A stretch of DNA of 64,000 bases from Geodermatophilus ruber. GTDB lineage: Bacteria; Actinomycetota; Actinomycetes; Mycobacteriales; Geodermatophilaceae. The notes below the pieces were generated by a model. That model ran no database searches. It worked only from the letters and a program-made list of their open reading frames with translations, and was not told the origin of the DNA. This document shows, piece by piece, positions 18,527-28,243 of this stretch (position 1 is its first letter; each line of letters starts with the position of its first letter). The DNA lies in NCBI RefSeq assembly GCF_900114385.1, contig NZ_FOSW01000001.1, forward strand, positions 124,001 through 188,000. Reading direction: 5' to 3'. The translations under genes were made by a program, and so were the position numbers.

Positions 18527-19344
18527 AGGGAGGTCTCCGCGAAACCGGTCGCGGCCAGCCAGGAGCGCAGCCAGCCCATCATCTCCGTCCAGGCGCCGGT
18601 GACCAGCAGGAGCCCGACCAGCACCAGCAGCGCCCCCCCGACGCGGGTCACGCTGCGGGCGTGCCGGCGCAGGAACGACGTCGTCCCCAGGGCCCACCGC
18701 GCACCGAGGGCGACCAGCACGAACGGCACGCCCAGGCCCAGGCAGTAGGCGATCCCGAGGAACGCGCCGCGGCCGGCGGTGGCCTCGACATAGGCCAGCG
18801 AGTTGACCGCGGCCAGCGTCGGCCCGAGGCACGGCGTCCAGCCGAGGCCGAAGACGACGCCGAGCAGCGGCGCCCCGGCCAGCCCGGTGACCGGGCGGGC
18901 CGACAGCCGCGCGGTGCGCTGGAGGAGGGGCAGCCAGCCGAGGAAGGCCAGCCCCATGACGATCGTGACCACACCGAACACCCGGGTGAGCACGTCGGCG
19001 TACTCGAGCAGCAGCCGGCCGAGCCCGCCGAAGGCCGCACCGAACGCGACGAAGACCGTGGTGAACCCGAGGACGAACAACAGCGCGCCGAGCACCATCC
19101 GGCCGCGGGAGGAGCGCTCGTCGACGTCCGTGCGCACGGCCGTGGCCGTCGTACCGCCCCCGGCGGGTGCCGGCGCCGCGGCGCGGGCACCGGTGCCGGC
19201 CAGACCGGTCACGTACGAGAGGTAGCCGGGCACCAGCGGCAGCACGCACGGCGAGGCGAAGCTGACCACCCCGACCAGGGCGGCCACGGCGGCCGCGACC
19301 AGCAGGGGGCCGTCGGTGACCAGGCCGCTGAAGGTCTCCCCCAT
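18523..19344 (-). CDS. ccdA: Cytochrome c biogenesis thiol transporter CcdA
   Basis: Polytopic membrane protein (273 residues) that passes electrons from cytosolic thioredoxin across the membrane to keep apocytochrome CxxCH and the exported thioredoxin reduced. The two membrane cysteines are C33 in SFASPCVLPLVPG and C172 in GLGWTPCLGPTL. A hydrophilic loop of about 30 residues (55-82) separates the first helices. It lies 3 bp after the thioredoxin lipoprotein gene and overlaps resB by 4 bp. Confidence 0.95.
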   Translation of the reverse strand: MGETFSGLVTDGPLLVAAAVAALVGVVSFASPCVLPLVPGYLSYVTGLAGTGARAAAPAPAGGGTTATAVRTDVDERSSRGRMVLGALLFVLGFTTVFVAFGAAFGGLGRLLLEYADVLTRVFGVVTIVMGLAFLGWLPLLQRTARLSARPVTGLAGAPLLGVVFGLGWTPCLGPTLAAVNSLAYVEATAGRGAFLGIAYCLGLGVPFVLVALGARWALGTTSFLRRHARSVTRVGGALLVLVGLLLVTGAWTEMMGWLRSWLAATGFAETSL

Positions 19345-19347
19345 CGC

Positions 19348-19926
19348 TCAGTCCCCCTCCGCCAGCAGCCGGTCGAGCATCGCGCGCAGGTCGTCCTGAG
19401 CGACCTCGCCGGTGTACACCGCGGCCACCCTCCCCTGCCGGTCCAGCACGATGGTCGAGGGGATCGCGTTGGCCGGGTAGTCCCGGAACGCCAGCGCCAC
19501 CTCGCCGCGCGGATCGAAGATCGAGGGGAACTCGATGCCCTCGCTGTCGACGAAGGCCTGCGCGAACTGCTCGCTGGTCTCCTTGACGTTGAGGCCGAGG
19601 AACTCGACGCCCCGGTCACGGACGTCGGCGTAGACCGCCTGGAACTCCGGCGTCTCCACCCGGCAGGGCGGGCACCACGAGCCCCAGAAGTTGAGGACGG
19701 CGATGTTCCCGGACAGCTCGCCGGAGTCGAAGGTGCCCCCACCGAGCAGGGTGCCGCCGAACTCGGGGGCAGCGGCACGCTCGCCGTCGGGGATGACCTC
19801 GCCGGCGGGCGTGCCGGCGACGAACCGGAACTCGCCCCCGTTGTTGACGTCGACGGCGTCGGCGCCGGTCGAGCAGCCGGCGAGGAGCAGGGCCCCGGCC
19901 AGGGCGCCGAGCAGCCGCCGCCTCAT
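19348..19926 (-). CDS. TlpA/ResA-type thioredoxin lipoprotein
   Basis: Exported thiol-disulfide oxidoreductase of 192 residues. The signal peptide ends in the lipobox LLAGC (C18), so it is anchored outside the membrane. The active site WCPPC (C85, C88) sits in FWGSWCPPCRVETP, and the cis-Pro loop is AIPSTIVLD. It probably reduces apocytochrome c before heme attachment, supplied by CcdA next door. The ATG at 19926 overlaps the upstream phosphatase gene (ATGA). It corresponds in position to Rv0526. Confidence 0.93.
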   Translation of the reverse strand: MRRRLLGALAGALLLAGCSTGADAVDVNNGGEFRFVAGTPAGEVIPDGERAAAPEFGGTLLGGGTFDSGELSGNIAVLNFWGSWCPPCRVETPEFQAVYADVRDRGVEFLGLNVKETSEQFAQAFVDSEGIEFPSIFDPRGEVALAFRDYPANAIPSTIVLDRQGRVAAVYTGEVAQDDLRAMLDRLLAEGD

Positions 19927-20558
19927 GCGCCGGGCACCGCGTCGGGGTCGGTCGCCCCCGCGGGCTCCGCGTAGGACAGGCCCGCGAACCGGTCGCCCTC
20001 GTAGCGCAGCGAGGTGACGCTGGCCAGGCCGCACTGCCGGCGACGCGGGTCGTGCACGTAGCGGCGGCCCTCCAGGTGCAGCCGCAGTGTCCAGATCGGC
20101 AGCTGGTGGCTGACCAGCACCGCCGCGGACCCGCGGGCGGCGTCCCGGGCGGCCTCCACCGCGGCGAGCATGCGGGCGGCGATCTCCACGTACGGCTCGC
20201 CCCACGAGGGGCGGAAGGGATTGCGCAGCTTCCACCAGTGCTGCGGCATGCGCAGGGCACCGTCCCCGACGCCGACCCGCAGGCCCTCGAAGGCGTTACC
20301 GGCCTCGATCAGCCGCTCGTCGATCGTCACCGGCAGCGACAGCTTCTCGGCGATCGGCGCGGCGGTCTGCTGGGCCCGCTCCAGCGGGCTGGACACCAGG
20401 CATGTCACGCCCTTGCCCACGAGCCACTCGGCGGCGGCCAGTGCCATCGCCTCGCCGGTCTCGGACAGCCGGTAGCCGGGCAGCCGGCCGTAGAGGATCT
20501 TCTCCGGGTTGAAGACCTCCCCGTGGCGCAGCACGTGGACGACGGTCGTCTCCGCCAT
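19923..20558 (-). CDS. Histidine phosphatase family protein
   Basis: Phosphoglycerate-mutase-like phosphatase of 211 residues. The catalytic RHG motif (LRHGEVFNPEK, H12), SSPLERAQQTA and the second histidine in VLVSHQLPIWTLR are intact. This branch is usually a phosphatase with unknown substrate rather than glycolytic Pgm; the glycolytic enzyme is the separate gene at 47767-48537. TGATG joins it to hemL upstream and ATGA to the thioredoxin gene downstream, the same neighbours as Rv0525. Confidence 0.88.
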   Translation of the reverse strand: MAETTVVHVLRHGEVFNPEKILYGRLPGYRLSETGEAMALAAAEWLVGKGVTCLVSSPLERAQQTAAPIAEKLSLPVTIDERLIEAGNAFEGLRVGVGDGALRMPQHWWKLRNPFRPSWGEPYVEIAARMLAAVEAARDAARGSAAVLVSHQLPIWTLRLHLEGRRYVHDPRRRQCGLASVTSLRYEGDRFAGLSYAEPAGATDPDAVPGA

Positions 20559-21931
20559 CAGCTGCTCACCTCGGCCGGGTCCTCGGCACGGCGGGTCGCC
20601 GCGGGCTCGACCGCGGCGGCGGCGCGGGCCGCGGCCGGCAGGGCGGCGAGCACCCGCTCGACGGCCTCGTCGTCCAGGGCGGCGCTGACGAACCACGCCT
20701 CGAACGCCGAGGGCGGGAGGTACACCCCGCGGGCGAGCATGGCGTGGAAGAAGGCGGTGTAGCGGGCGGCGTCCTGGGACCGGGCGTCGTCGTAGTTCCG
20801 CACCTGGCGCTCGTCGGGCACGAAGAACACCGAGAACATCGACCCGGCCTGCTGCACGCGGTGCGGCACACCCGCGGCGAACAGCGCGGCGCTGGCCGCA
20901 CCGCGCAGGGTGACCGCGACCTCGTCGCAGCGGGCGTAGACCTCGTCGGTGCAGTGCCGCAACGTGGCCAGCCCGGCGGCGACGGCCACCGGGTTCCCCG
21001 ACAGCGTGCCCGCTTGGTAGACCGGCCCGGCCGGGGCGAGATGGTCCATGAGGTCCGCCCGGCCGCCGAAGGCCGCCGCGGGCAGGCCGCCGCCCATGAC
21101 CTTGCCGAAGGTGAACAGGTCGGCGTCGACCGGGTCCAGGCCGTACCAGCCCGAACGGGAGACCCGGAATCCGGTCATGACCTCGTCGAGGATCAGCAGC
21201 GCGCCGTGCTCGGCGGTGATCCGCCGCAGCGCCTGGTTGAACCCGTCCAGCGGCGGCACGACGCCCATGTTGCCGACCGCGGCCTCGGTGATCACCGCGG
21301 CGATCCGGTCGCCGCGCTCGGCGAACACCGCCTCCACGGCGGCGACGTCGTTGTAGGGGAGCACGACGGTGTCGGCGGCGGCGCCGGTGGTGACGCCGGG
21401 GGTGTCGGGCAGCCCCAGGGTGGCCACCCCGGAACCGGCCGCGGCCAGCAGCGCGTCGACGTGGCCGTGGTAGCAGCCGGCGAACTTGACCACCAGCGGG
21501 CGGCCGGTGACCCCGCGGGCCAGCCGGACCGCCGAGAGCACCGCCTCGGTGCCGGAGTTGACCAGCCGCACCCGCTCGACCGGGGGCATCCGGTCGATGA
21601 TCTCCTCGGCCAGCTCCAGCTCGCCCTCGGTGGGCGCGCCGAAGGACAGCCCGCGGCGGGCCGCGGCGGTGACCGCCTCGACCACCGCGGGGTGGGCGTG
21701 GCCGAGGATCAGCGGCCCCCACGAGGCCACGAGGTCGACGTAGCGGCGGCCGTCGGCGTCGGTGATCCACGGGCCGGAGCCCTCGACCATGAACCGCGGG
21801 GTGCCGCCGACCGCCTGGAACGCGCGGACCGGGCTGTTCACCCCGCCGGGGATGAGTTTCCGCCCGCGGGTGAACAGGTCGGCCGAGACCGGGGCCTCGT
21901 AGTCGTACGGGAGGCTGTCCAGCGAGGTCAC
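20558..21931 (-). CDS. hemL: Glutamate-1-semialdehyde 2,1-aminomutase
   Basis: PLP enzyme making 5-aminolevulinate from glutamate-1-semialdehyde, the step after HemA (457 residues). The PLP lysine is K277 in [10 protein letters not shown], with [12 protein letters not shown] just upstream and NSGTEA at 125-130. The C-terminus carries an extra Ala-rich tail. The GTG at 21931 makes a GTGA overlap with the DUF3093-like gene, placing hemL in the rex-hem transcription unit. Confidence 0.96.
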   Translation of the reverse strand: MTSLDSLPYDYEAPVSADLFTRGRKLIPGGVNSPVRAFQAVGGTPRFMVEGSGPWITDADGRRYVDLVASWGPLILGHAHPAVVEAVTAAARRGLSFGAPTEGELELAEEIIDRMPPVERVRLVNSGTEAVLSAVRLARGVTGRPLVVKFAGCYHGHVDALLAAAGSGVATLGLPDTPGVTTGAAADTVVLPYNDVAAVEAVFAERGDRIAAVITEAAVGNMGVVPPLDGFNQALRRITAEHGALLILDEVMTGFRVSRSGWYGLDPVDADLFTFGKVMGGGLPAAAFGGRADLMDHLAPAGPVYQAGTLSGNPVAVAAGLATLRHCTDEVYARCDEVAVTLRGAASAALFAAGVPHRVQQAGSMFSVFFVPDERQVRNYDDARSQDAARYTAFFHAMLARGVYLPPSAFEAWFVSAALDDEAVERVLAALPAAARAAAAVEPAATRRAEDPAEVSS

Positions 21932-22434
21932 GAGCCCAGTGTCCCCTTCCCTGCTGAGGAGCTGTCGGGGGTCCCGCCCGCGCCTGCCGCGAGCAGCGCG
22001 GTGGTGAGCGCGGCCGGATCCCGGCTCGGGACGAGTACGGTGCGCCCGTCGACCATCCGTAGCGGCAGCCCCGAGCGCCCGCGCGGCACCGACCAGCCCC
22101 CGCCGAGGACGGGGGCACCGGCGTCCACACCCGCCGTGCCGGCAGCGACCGCGCGCAGGTGGGCGGCGTCGACGTCGGCCAGCAGCACCCGCTCCCGGCC
22201 GACGGTGAGCGCCGGCTCCGCGTCCTCGGCGTCCACCCGGACGGTCCATGCGCGCCGGGCCGAGAGCACCCCGGCCGCCACGATGCCGAGGACGGCGAGC
22301 AGCGCCAGCGCCCAGACCAGCGGCGGCACGTCCGGACCGGGCAGCACCAGGTCCAGGACGACGAAGAACCCGAGCGCCCCGGCGACCAGCCAGAACGGCC
22401 GCCAGGAGCCCCCGGGCTCGACGTACGAACTCAG
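21928..22434 (-). CDS. DUF3093-like membrane protein, probable CTG start
   Basis: About 168 residues: two adjacent helices (about 13-29 and 38-55) and a small beta-rich cytosolic domain ([17 protein letters not shown] through VPSRDPAAL), resembling DUF3093. No ATG, GTG or TTG precedes the first helix. A CTG at 22434 makes CTGA with the hemB stop, exactly like the ATGA/GTGA overlaps of the neighbouring genes, so I take it as the start. A GTG inside the second half of helix 1 would truncate the membrane region. It corresponds in position to Rv0513. Function unknown. Confidence 0.7.
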   Translation of the reverse strand: MSSYVEPGGSWRPFWLVAGALGFFVVLDLVLPGPDVPPLVWALALLAVLGIVAAGVLSARRAWTVRVDAEDAEPALTVGRERVLLADVDAAHLRAVAAGTAGVDAGAPVLGGGWSVPRGRSGLPLRMVDGRTVLVPSRDPAALTTALLAAGAGGTPDSSSAGKGTLGS

Positions 22435-23408
22435 CGGAGCCAGCGCGCTGCCTCCACCGCCCAGTAGGTCAGCACGGTGCCCGCGCCGGCCCGCCGGATC
22501 GCGGTGAGCGTCTCGAGGATCGCCCGCTGCCGGTCGACCCAGCCGTTGGCCGCGGCCGCCTCGACCATCGCGTACTCGCCGCTGACCTGGTAGGCGCTGA
22601 CCGGGACGTCGACGGCGTCGGCCACCCGGGCGACGATGTCCAGGTAGGGCAGCGCCGGCTTGACCATGACGGCGTCGGCGCCCTCGGCGAGGTCCTGCGC
22701 CACCTCGCGCAGCGCCTCGTCGGCGTTGGGCGGGTCCATCTGGTAGGTCGAGCGGTCGCCGAACTGCGGGGCGCCCTCGGCGGCCTCGCGGAACGGCCCG
22801 TAGAAGCCGGAGGCGTACTTCGCGGCGTAGGCGAGGATCGGCGTCTCGGTGAACCCGGCGGCATCCAGCCCGGCGCGGATCGCCGCGACCTGGCCGTCCA
22901 TCATCCCGCTGGGGGCCACCACGTGGGCGCCGGCCCGGGCCTGGGCGACGGCGACCGCGGCGTAGCGGTCCAGCGTCGGGTCGTTGTCGACGACGCCCGC
23001 GGGGGTGACGACGCCGCAGTGCCCGTGGTCGGTGTACTCGCACAGGCACAGGTCGGCCATCAGCACCAGCTCGTCGCCGAGGTCGGCACGCAGCTGCTGC
23101 AGCGCGACGTTGACGATGCCGTCGGCCGCGTCGGCCTGCGAGCCGATCGGGTCCTTCTCGGCGGGGATGCCGAAGAGCATCAGCCCGCCGATGCCGGCCT
23201 CGGCCGCCTCGTGCGCGGCCTTGCGCAGCGAGTCGGTCGTGTGCTGGACGACGCCGGGCATCGAGCTGATCGGCACCGGCTCGGAGATGCCCTCCTTGAC
23301 GAACACCGGCAGCACGAAGTCGGCCGGGGCCAGCCGGGTCTGGGCGGTGAGGCGCCGCAGCGCGGGCGTCGACCGGAGCCGACGCCCGCGCGCGAAGCCC
23401 GCGCTCAC
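22431..23408 (-). CDS. hemB: Delta-aminolevulinic acid dehydratase (zinc type)
   Basis: Porphobilinogen synthase, 325 residues. The Cys-rich metal motif [14 protein letters not shown] at 119-132 (C121, C123, C131) marks a zinc-dependent enzyme. The two Schiff-base lysines lie in [15 protein letters not shown] and [10 protein letters not shown]. The GTG start at 23408 overlaps the hemD stop by 4 bp. It is part of the rex-hemA-hemC-hemD-hemB order seen in Streptomyces and mycobacteria. Confidence 0.96.
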   Translation of the reverse strand: MSAGFARGRRLRSTPALRRLTAQTRLAPADFVLPVFVKEGISEPVPISSMPGVVQHTTDSLRKAAHEAAEAGIGGLMLFGIPAEKDPIGSQADAADGIVNVALQQLRADLGDELVLMADLCLCEYTDHGHCGVVTPAGVVDNDPTLDRYAAVAVAQARAGAHVVAPSGMMDGQVAAIRAGLDAAGFTETPILAYAAKYASGFYGPFREAAEGAPQFGDRSTYQMDPPNADEALREVAQDLAEGADAVMVKPALPYLDIVARVADAVDVPVSAYQVSGEYAMVEAAAANGWVDRQRAILETLTAIRRAGAGTVLTYWAVEAARWLR

Positions 23409-24952
23409 TTGGAGTCCCCGTCCTCCGCCTCGCGCAGCGAGAGGGCGTACTCGGCCAGGGCGTCCACCAGCGGGGCGACCGCGGCGGTCTCCGGCTGGAC
23501 GTCGACCCGCAGGCCGAACTCCTGCGCGGTGGCCGCGGTCTGCGGGCCGATCACCGCAACGACGGTCTTGGCGTGCGGCTTGCCGGCGATGCCGACCAGG
23601 TTGCGCACCGTGCTCGACGAGGTGAAGCACACCGCGTCGAAGCCGCCGCCCTTGATCGCCTCGCGCACCGGGGCGGGCGGCGGGGCGGCCCGGACGGTGC
23701 GGTAGGCCGTCACGTCGTCGACCTCCCAGCCGCGCTCCACCAGACCCGCGGCGAGGGCCTCGGTCGCGATGTCGGCGTGCGGCAGCAGCACCCGGTTGAT
23801 CGGGTCCAGCACGTCGTCGTACTCCGGGAAGTCGGCCAGCAGGCCCTGGCTGGACTGCTCGCCGGTCGGCACGAGCTCCGGGACGATGCCGAAGTCGCGG
23901 ACGGCCTGGGCGGTCTGCTCGCCGACGCAGGCGACCTTCACGCCGGCGAACGCGCGCGCGTCGAGGCCCAGGTCGGTGAACTTCTCGCGCACGGCCTTCA
24001 CCGCGTTCACCGAGGTGAACACGATCCAGCCGTAGCGGCCGGTGACCAGGCCCTTGATCGCGCGGTCCATCTGCGCCGGGCTGCGCGGCGGCTCGACGGC
24101 GATGGTCGGCACCTCGACCGGGACGGCGCCGTAGGCGCGCAGCCGGTCGCTCATCTCACCTGCCTGGTCCTTGGTGCGCGGCACCAGCACCCGCCAGCCG
24201 AACAGCGGCCGGCTCTCCCACCAGGACAGCCGCCCGCGCTTGTCGACGACGGCGCCGACGGTCGCCACGACCGGCCCGGCGAAGGCGTCCAGCCCGGCGG
24301 TCTTCTCGGCGACGGCGGCGAGCTTGGCCACCACGCTCTTCTGGCCGGTGCCCGAGCCGCCGGTGGTCACCACCACGGGCGTGGACCCGGACAGCCCGCC
24401 CTCGACCAGCCGGGCAGCGGCGTCGGGGAGGTCCTCGGCGTTGCCCTGCAGCACCAGCGGCGCCCCGAGGCCGGTGGCGGCCGTGGCCAGCGCGGTCAGG
24501 TCGACCTCGCCGCCGCGCAGGTCGGCGGTGAGCGAGGTGCCGCCCAGCGCCACCCCGGCGAACGCCGGCACGGCGGTGGACGGGGCCACACCCGGCACGA
24601 CGTCGAAGCCGACCGAGGTGCGGCCGACGGCCAGCACCTCCTTGACGGCGGCGTCGGAGGTGAACGGGTCACCGGCGACCAGGCGGACGACGGTGTCGCC
24701 GTGCTTGGCCGCGGCGACGGCGGCCTTGGCGATCTCGGCCGGCTCCCCGGTGACGGAGGTCAGCTCGAGGTCCGGGCGGTCGGCCCGGACGGCGTCCTGG
24801 AGGTTCTGGGGGACGTCGGGGTCGACCAGGATGGCGCCGGCGTCGGCGAGGGCCGCGGTGGCCCGGGCGGTGAGCATCCCGGGATCACCGGGGCCGGCAC
24901 CGACGAAGACGACCTTGCCGGCCGCCCCGTTCTGCTTGCGGAAGCGCGTCAT
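23405..24952 (-). CDS. hemD: Uroporphyrinogen-III synthase with degenerate SUMT-like N-terminal domain
   Basis: A 515-residue fusion. The C-terminal half (about 255-505) is a HemD-type uroporphyrinogen-III synthase that closes and inverts the tetrapyrrole ring. The N-terminal half keeps the tetrapyrrole methyltransferase opening VGAGPGDPGMLT (residues 17-28), but the usual GGDPFxFGRG loop reads VAGDPFTSDAAVKEV and the PGITS block is changed, so methyltransferase activity is doubtful. The same fusion occurs in mycobacteria (Rv0511). An 85-bp gap separates it from hemC. Confidence 0.93.
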   Translation of the reverse strand: MTRFRKQNGAAGKVVFVGAGPGDPGMLTARATAALADAGAILVDPDVPQNLQDAVRADRPDLELTSVTGEPAEIAKAAVAAAKHGDTVVRLVAGDPFTSDAAVKEVLAVGRTSVGFDVVPGVAPSTAVPAFAGVALGGTSLTADLRGGEVDLTALATAATGLGAPLVLQGNAEDLPDAAARLVEGGLSGSTPVVVTTGGSGTGQKSVVAKLAAVAEKTAGLDAFAGPVVATVGAVVDKRGRLSWWESRPLFGWRVLVPRTKDQAGEMSDRLRAYGAVPVEVPTIAVEPPRSPAQMDRAIKGLVTGRYGWIVFTSVNAVKAVREKFTDLGLDARAFAGVKVACVGEQTAQAVRDFGIVPELVPTGEQSSQGLLADFPEYDDVLDPINRVLLPHADIATEALAAGLVERGWEVDDVTAYRTVRAAPPPAPVREAIKGGGFDAVCFTSSSTVRNLVGIAGKPHAKTVVAVIGPQTAATAQEFGLRVDVQPETAAVAPLVDALAEYALSLREAEDGDSK

Positions 24953-25037
24953 CGCGTGCTCCTGTCTAGGGCCCGGAAGGGCTCGTGTGCGGGGGTTCGA
25001 GGGGCCGGGGCGGACTGCCCGGCTTGGAGGGAGGAGG

Positions 25038-25985
25038 TCATCGGGATGCGGCCATCAGCTCGGCCGCGCCGCGATCGAGCAGCTCGGCGGCCAGCGCGCG
25101 CCCCAGTCGCTCGGCGTCCTCGGGCGGGCCGGTGAGCGAGCCGCGGACCCCGTCGCTGCCGTCGAGGGCGGTGACGGAGGCGCGGAGGAACAGCTCCGCC
25201 CCGTCCTCGCCCTCGGCCAGCTCGGCGTAGGCGGCCACCGGCGCGCTGCAGCCGGCCTCGAGCGTGGCCAGGGTGGTCCGCTCGGCGAGCACGCAGGCCC
25301 GGCTGGCGGCGTCGTCCAGCGCGGCGAGCAGCTCCCGGGTGCGGGCGTCGTCGGTGCGGCACTCGACGGCGAGTGCGCCCTGGGCCGGGGCCGGCAGCAC
25401 CTGCAACGGGTCCAGGGTCTCGGTCACCGCGGCGAGCCGGCCCAGCCGGGAGAGCCCGGCCCGGGCCAGCACCACCGCGTCGAGGTCGCCCGGCGCCACC
25501 CGCCCCATGCGGGTGTCGACGTTGCCCCGGATCGGCACGACCTCCAGGCCGAGGCCGAGGGCGCGCAGCTGCGCCACCCGCCGGGGGGCGCCGGTGCCCA
25601 CCTTCGCGCCCGGCGGGAGCTCGCCGAGGGTGAGCCCGTCGCGGGCGACGAGCGCGTCGCGCGGGTCCGCCCGCCGCGGGACGGCGGCCACGGTGAGCCC
25701 CGGCTCGGGCTGGGTCGGCAGGTCCTTGTAGCTGTGGACGGCGACGTCGACGGTGCCCTCGAGCAGCGCCTGGCGCAGCGCGGCGACGAAGACGCCGGTC
25801 CCGCCCAGCTGCGCGATGGGGGCCGCCGAGCGGTCACCCTCGGTGCTGATGTGCACCAGCTCCACGGGGACGCCGCTGGCCGCGGTGATCGCGTCGGCCA
25901 CCGTCTGCGACTGGGTGTGCGCGAGCTGGCTGGCCCGGGTGCCCAGGCGCAGGGTCGCGGTGCTCGTGCTCGTGCTCCAGCTCAT
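25038..25985 (-). CDS. hemC: Porphobilinogen deaminase
   Basis: Hydroxymethylbilane synthase, 315 residues. The catalytic aspartate is D88 in HSYKDLP, Arg-rich substrate loops include [12 protein letters not shown] and [12 protein letters not shown], and the dipyrromethane cofactor attaches to C246 in LEAGCSAPV. The ATG at 25985 overlaps the hemA stop (ATGA). All expected residues are intact. Confidence 0.96.
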   Translation of the reverse strand: MSWSTSTSTATLRLGTRASQLAHTQSQTVADAITAASGVPVELVHISTEGDRSAAPIAQLGGTGVFVAALRQALLEGTVDVAVHSYKDLPTQPEPGLTVAAVPRRADPRDALVARDGLTLGELPPGAKVGTGAPRRVAQLRALGLGLEVVPIRGNVDTRMGRVAPGDLDAVVLARAGLSRLGRLAAVTETLDPLQVLPAPAQGALAVECRTDDARTRELLAALDDAASRACVLAERTTLATLEAGCSAPVAAYAELAEGEDGAELFLRASVTALDGSDGVRGSLTGPPEDAERLGRALAAELLDRGAAELMAASR

Positions 25986-27346
25986 GCGCCACCTCCCGGG
26001 CGCAGCTCCTCGGGGTCGACGGTGACGGCCTCGGCGAGGTTGGTCCGCTCCGGGGCGACCTCCGCGTCGATGCCCAGGCCGAACAGGGCTCGCAGCGCGT
26101 CGGCGTAGTCCACCCCGCCCGGGGTGCTGGCCAGCTCCTTGACCCGCACGGTGGGCTCGTGCAGCAGCTTGTCGACGACGCGGTGCACCGTCCGGGCCAC
26201 CTCGAGGCGGGCCTTGGCGTCCAGATCGGGCAGCCGGGTGGAGAGCCGCAGCAGCTCGGCGTCGACCACCCCGGCCGCCTGGCTCCGCAGCGCGGAGACC
26301 GTGGGGGCGACGGCGGCGGCCTGCCGCTCGGCGCGCAGCAGCGCGGTCTCGGCCTCGATGAGGGTGTGCGCCGCGGCGATGTCGTCGATGGCCACGCCGC
26401 CGGCGACCGGGTGCTCGCCGGCGGCCGAGCGCTCGCCCTGCAGGAGGGCCAGATCGACCACGTGCACACCGGGCAACCCGGCCACCCCCGGGGCGACGTC
26501 GCGCGGCAGCGCCAGGTCGATGACGACCAGCGGCCGGTCCGGCCGGCCGGTCATCGCCTCGGTGACCGTCTCGGTGCCGACGACCAGCCCGCGCGCCCCG
26601 GTGCAGGTGACCAGCACGTCCGCGGCGGCGAGCTCGTCGGGCAGCCGGGACAGCGCGGCCGCGCGGCCCTCGACGGCGGTGGCCAGCCGCTCGGCGTGCG
26701 CCGGCGTGCGGCTGCTCACCGTCACCGCGGCACCGCGGCGGGCCAGCGTCGTGGCGGCCAGCGCGCCCATCGACCCGGCGCCGACGACGAGCACCGAGCG
26801 CCCCGGGAGCGGGCCGATCCGGTCCTCGGCGCGGTCGAGCGAGACCGAGACGAGCGAGGCGCCGGCCCGGTCGATGCCGGTCTCGGTGTGCACCCGCTTG
26901 CCCACGCGCAGCGCCCGCTGGGCCACCGGGTGCAGCGCCCGGCCGACCGTGCCCTGCTCGCGGGCCATGGCGTAGGCGTTGCGCAGCTGGCCGAGGACCT
27001 GGGTCTCCCCCACGACCATGGAGTCCAGGCCGGCGGCCACGGTGAACAGGTGCGTGACGGCCTGGTCCTCGTAGTGGACGGTCACGTAGGGCGAGAGCTC
27101 CTCGACCGTCGCGCCGGCCTGGCGGGCCAGCACGCGGCTGACCTCGGCGACGCCGCCGTGGAACCGGTCGACCTCGGCGAAGACCTCCACCCGGTTGCAG
27201 GTGGCCAGCACGATCGCCTCGCTGACGTGGTCGGTCCCGACCAGCTCGTGCAGCGCCTTGATCGTGTCGTCGGCCCCCATGGCGAACTGCTCGAGCAGGG
27301 CCACGGGCGCGGTCTGGTGGCTGACGCCCACCGCGAGCAGACTCAC
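25982..27346 (-). CDS. hemA: Glutamyl-tRNA reductase
   Basis: First enzyme of the C5 heme pathway, reducing glutamyl-tRNA to glutamate-1-semialdehyde with NADPH (454 residues). The catalytic cysteine is C50 in LATCNRVE, preceded by GVSHQTAP; the NADPH-binding stretch [10 protein letters not shown] lies near residue 188. The GTG at 27346 overlaps the rex stop, so heme synthesis is tied directly to the redox sensor, as in the rex-hemACD operon of Streptomyces coelicolor. Confidence 0.97.
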   Translation of the reverse strand: MSLLAVGVSHQTAPVALLEQFAMGADDTIKALHELVGTDHVSEAIVLATCNRVEVFAEVDRFHGGVAEVSRVLARQAGATVEELSPYVTVHYEDQAVTHLFTVAAGLDSMVVGETQVLGQLRNAYAMAREQGTVGRALHPVAQRALRVGKRVHTETGIDRAGASLVSVSLDRAEDRIGPLPGRSVLVVGAGSMGALAATTLARRGAAVTVSSRTPAHAERLATAVEGRAAALSRLPDELAAADVLVTCTGARGLVVGTETVTEAMTGRPDRPLVVIDLALPRDVAPGVAGLPGVHVVDLALLQGERSAAGEHPVAGGVAIDDIAAAHTLIEAETALLRAERQAAAVAPTVSALRSQAAGVVDAELLRLSTRLPDLDAKARLEVARTVHRVVDKLLHEPTVRVKELASTPGGVDYADALRALFGLGIDAEVAPERTNLAEAVTVDPEELRPGGGA

Positions 27347-28008
27347 GCAAGCACCTCCACGGTCGGGGCGGCGACGCCGCGCTGCTGCCCGAGGAACGCC
27401 AGGACCTGCAGCTCCACGGAGAGATCCACCTGGCGCACGTCGACCCCTGCGGGCGCGGACAGCGCCAGCGGTGCGAAGTTCAAGATGCTCCTCACCCCGG
27501 CCGCGGCCAGCCGGTCGCACACCGACTGCGCGACCTCGGCCGGTGTCGCGATGACCCCGATGGTCGCCGCGGTCCCGGCCACCACCTCGTCGAGCTCCTC
27601 GATCGGCCGGACGGGCTGCCCGCCGATGCGCTGGCCGACGCGGGCCGGCGCGGCGTCGAACAGCCCGACGAAGCGGAACCCGCGGCTGCCGAAGCCGGCG
27701 TAGTCGGCCAGGGCGGTGCCGAGGTTGCCGATCCCGACCAGCACGCAGGCGCGGGAGCGCTCGACGCCGAGCACCCGGGCGATCCGGTCGCGGAGAGTGG
27801 CCACCTCGTAGCCGACACCGCGGACCCCGCAGGGCCCCAGGTGGGAGAGGTCCTTGCGCAGCCCGGCCGGGTTGACGCCGGCGGCCGAGGCGAGCTCGCC
27901 GGAAGAGACGGAGCTGCGACCGCCGTCGGCCAGGCCGGTGAGCACCCGGAGGTACACGGCCAGGCGGGCGACGGTGGCCTCCGGGATCCGGGGCCGCGGC
28001 TGGTTCAC
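27343..28008 (-). CDS. rex: Redox-sensing transcriptional repressor Rex
   Basis: NAD(H)-sensing repressor that leaves DNA when the NADH/NAD+ ratio rises (221 residues). The N-terminal winged helix (about 30-75) includes [19 protein letters not shown] and the Rossmann nucleotide motif GIGNLG is at 92-97; the C-terminal helix used for domain swapping ([11 protein letters not shown]) is present. GTG at 28008 starts [10 protein letters not shown]; longer upstream reading is not Rex-like. A degenerate Rex operator overlaps its own promoter and a perfect one lies upstream of menJ. Confidence 0.95.
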   Translation of the reverse strand: MNQPRPRIPEATVARLAVYLRVLTGLADGGRSSVSSGELASAAGVNPAGLRKDLSHLGPCGVRGVGYEVATLRDRIARVLGVERSRACVLVGIGNLGTALADYAGFGSRGFRFVGLFDAAPARVGQRIGGQPVRPIEELDEVVAGTAATIGVIATPAEVAQSVCDRLAAAGVRSILNFAPLALSAPAGVDVRQVDLSVELQVLAFLGQQRGVAAPTVEVLA

Positions 28009-28105
28009 GGGCCTACTCCACAGCGGTCGCGCCCGTACGTCCGGCGGGTGCCGGCGGCGGTGGTCGACATCGGGAACCCGGGCGGGATGCCGCCCGGTGT
28101 CAGCC

Positions 28106-28136
28106 ACGGTAGCCGCTTGTGAACGCAGGAACAAAG
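28106..28136 (-). promoter_or_regulatory. rex promoter with overlapping Rex operator
   Basis: On the minus strand TTGTTC (28134-28129), a 17-bp spacer, and TACCGT (28111-28106) form a standard promoter 98 bp upstream of the rex start. The operator-like sequence TTGTTCC-TGCG-TTCACAA (28134-28117) begins at the -35 box and fills the spacer. One half-site is perfect, the other matches 4 of 7, suggesting weaker autorepression than at menJ. Confidence 0.75.
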
Positions 28137-28243
28137 TCGCTGGGGAGCCTGAGGCTCTCAACCCAGCGCGGAGGCGGCCTGCTGTGGTGGAGACCATACC
28201 TGGCGTCCCCTGGAACGACCCGGTCGGGTGACCCGGCCTGGCC

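Noticed and set aside
15945..28008. Restriction, defence or toxin-antitoxin genes among small frames
   Set aside because: All small frames here are shadows of the ccs and hem genes; none has a motif of such systems.
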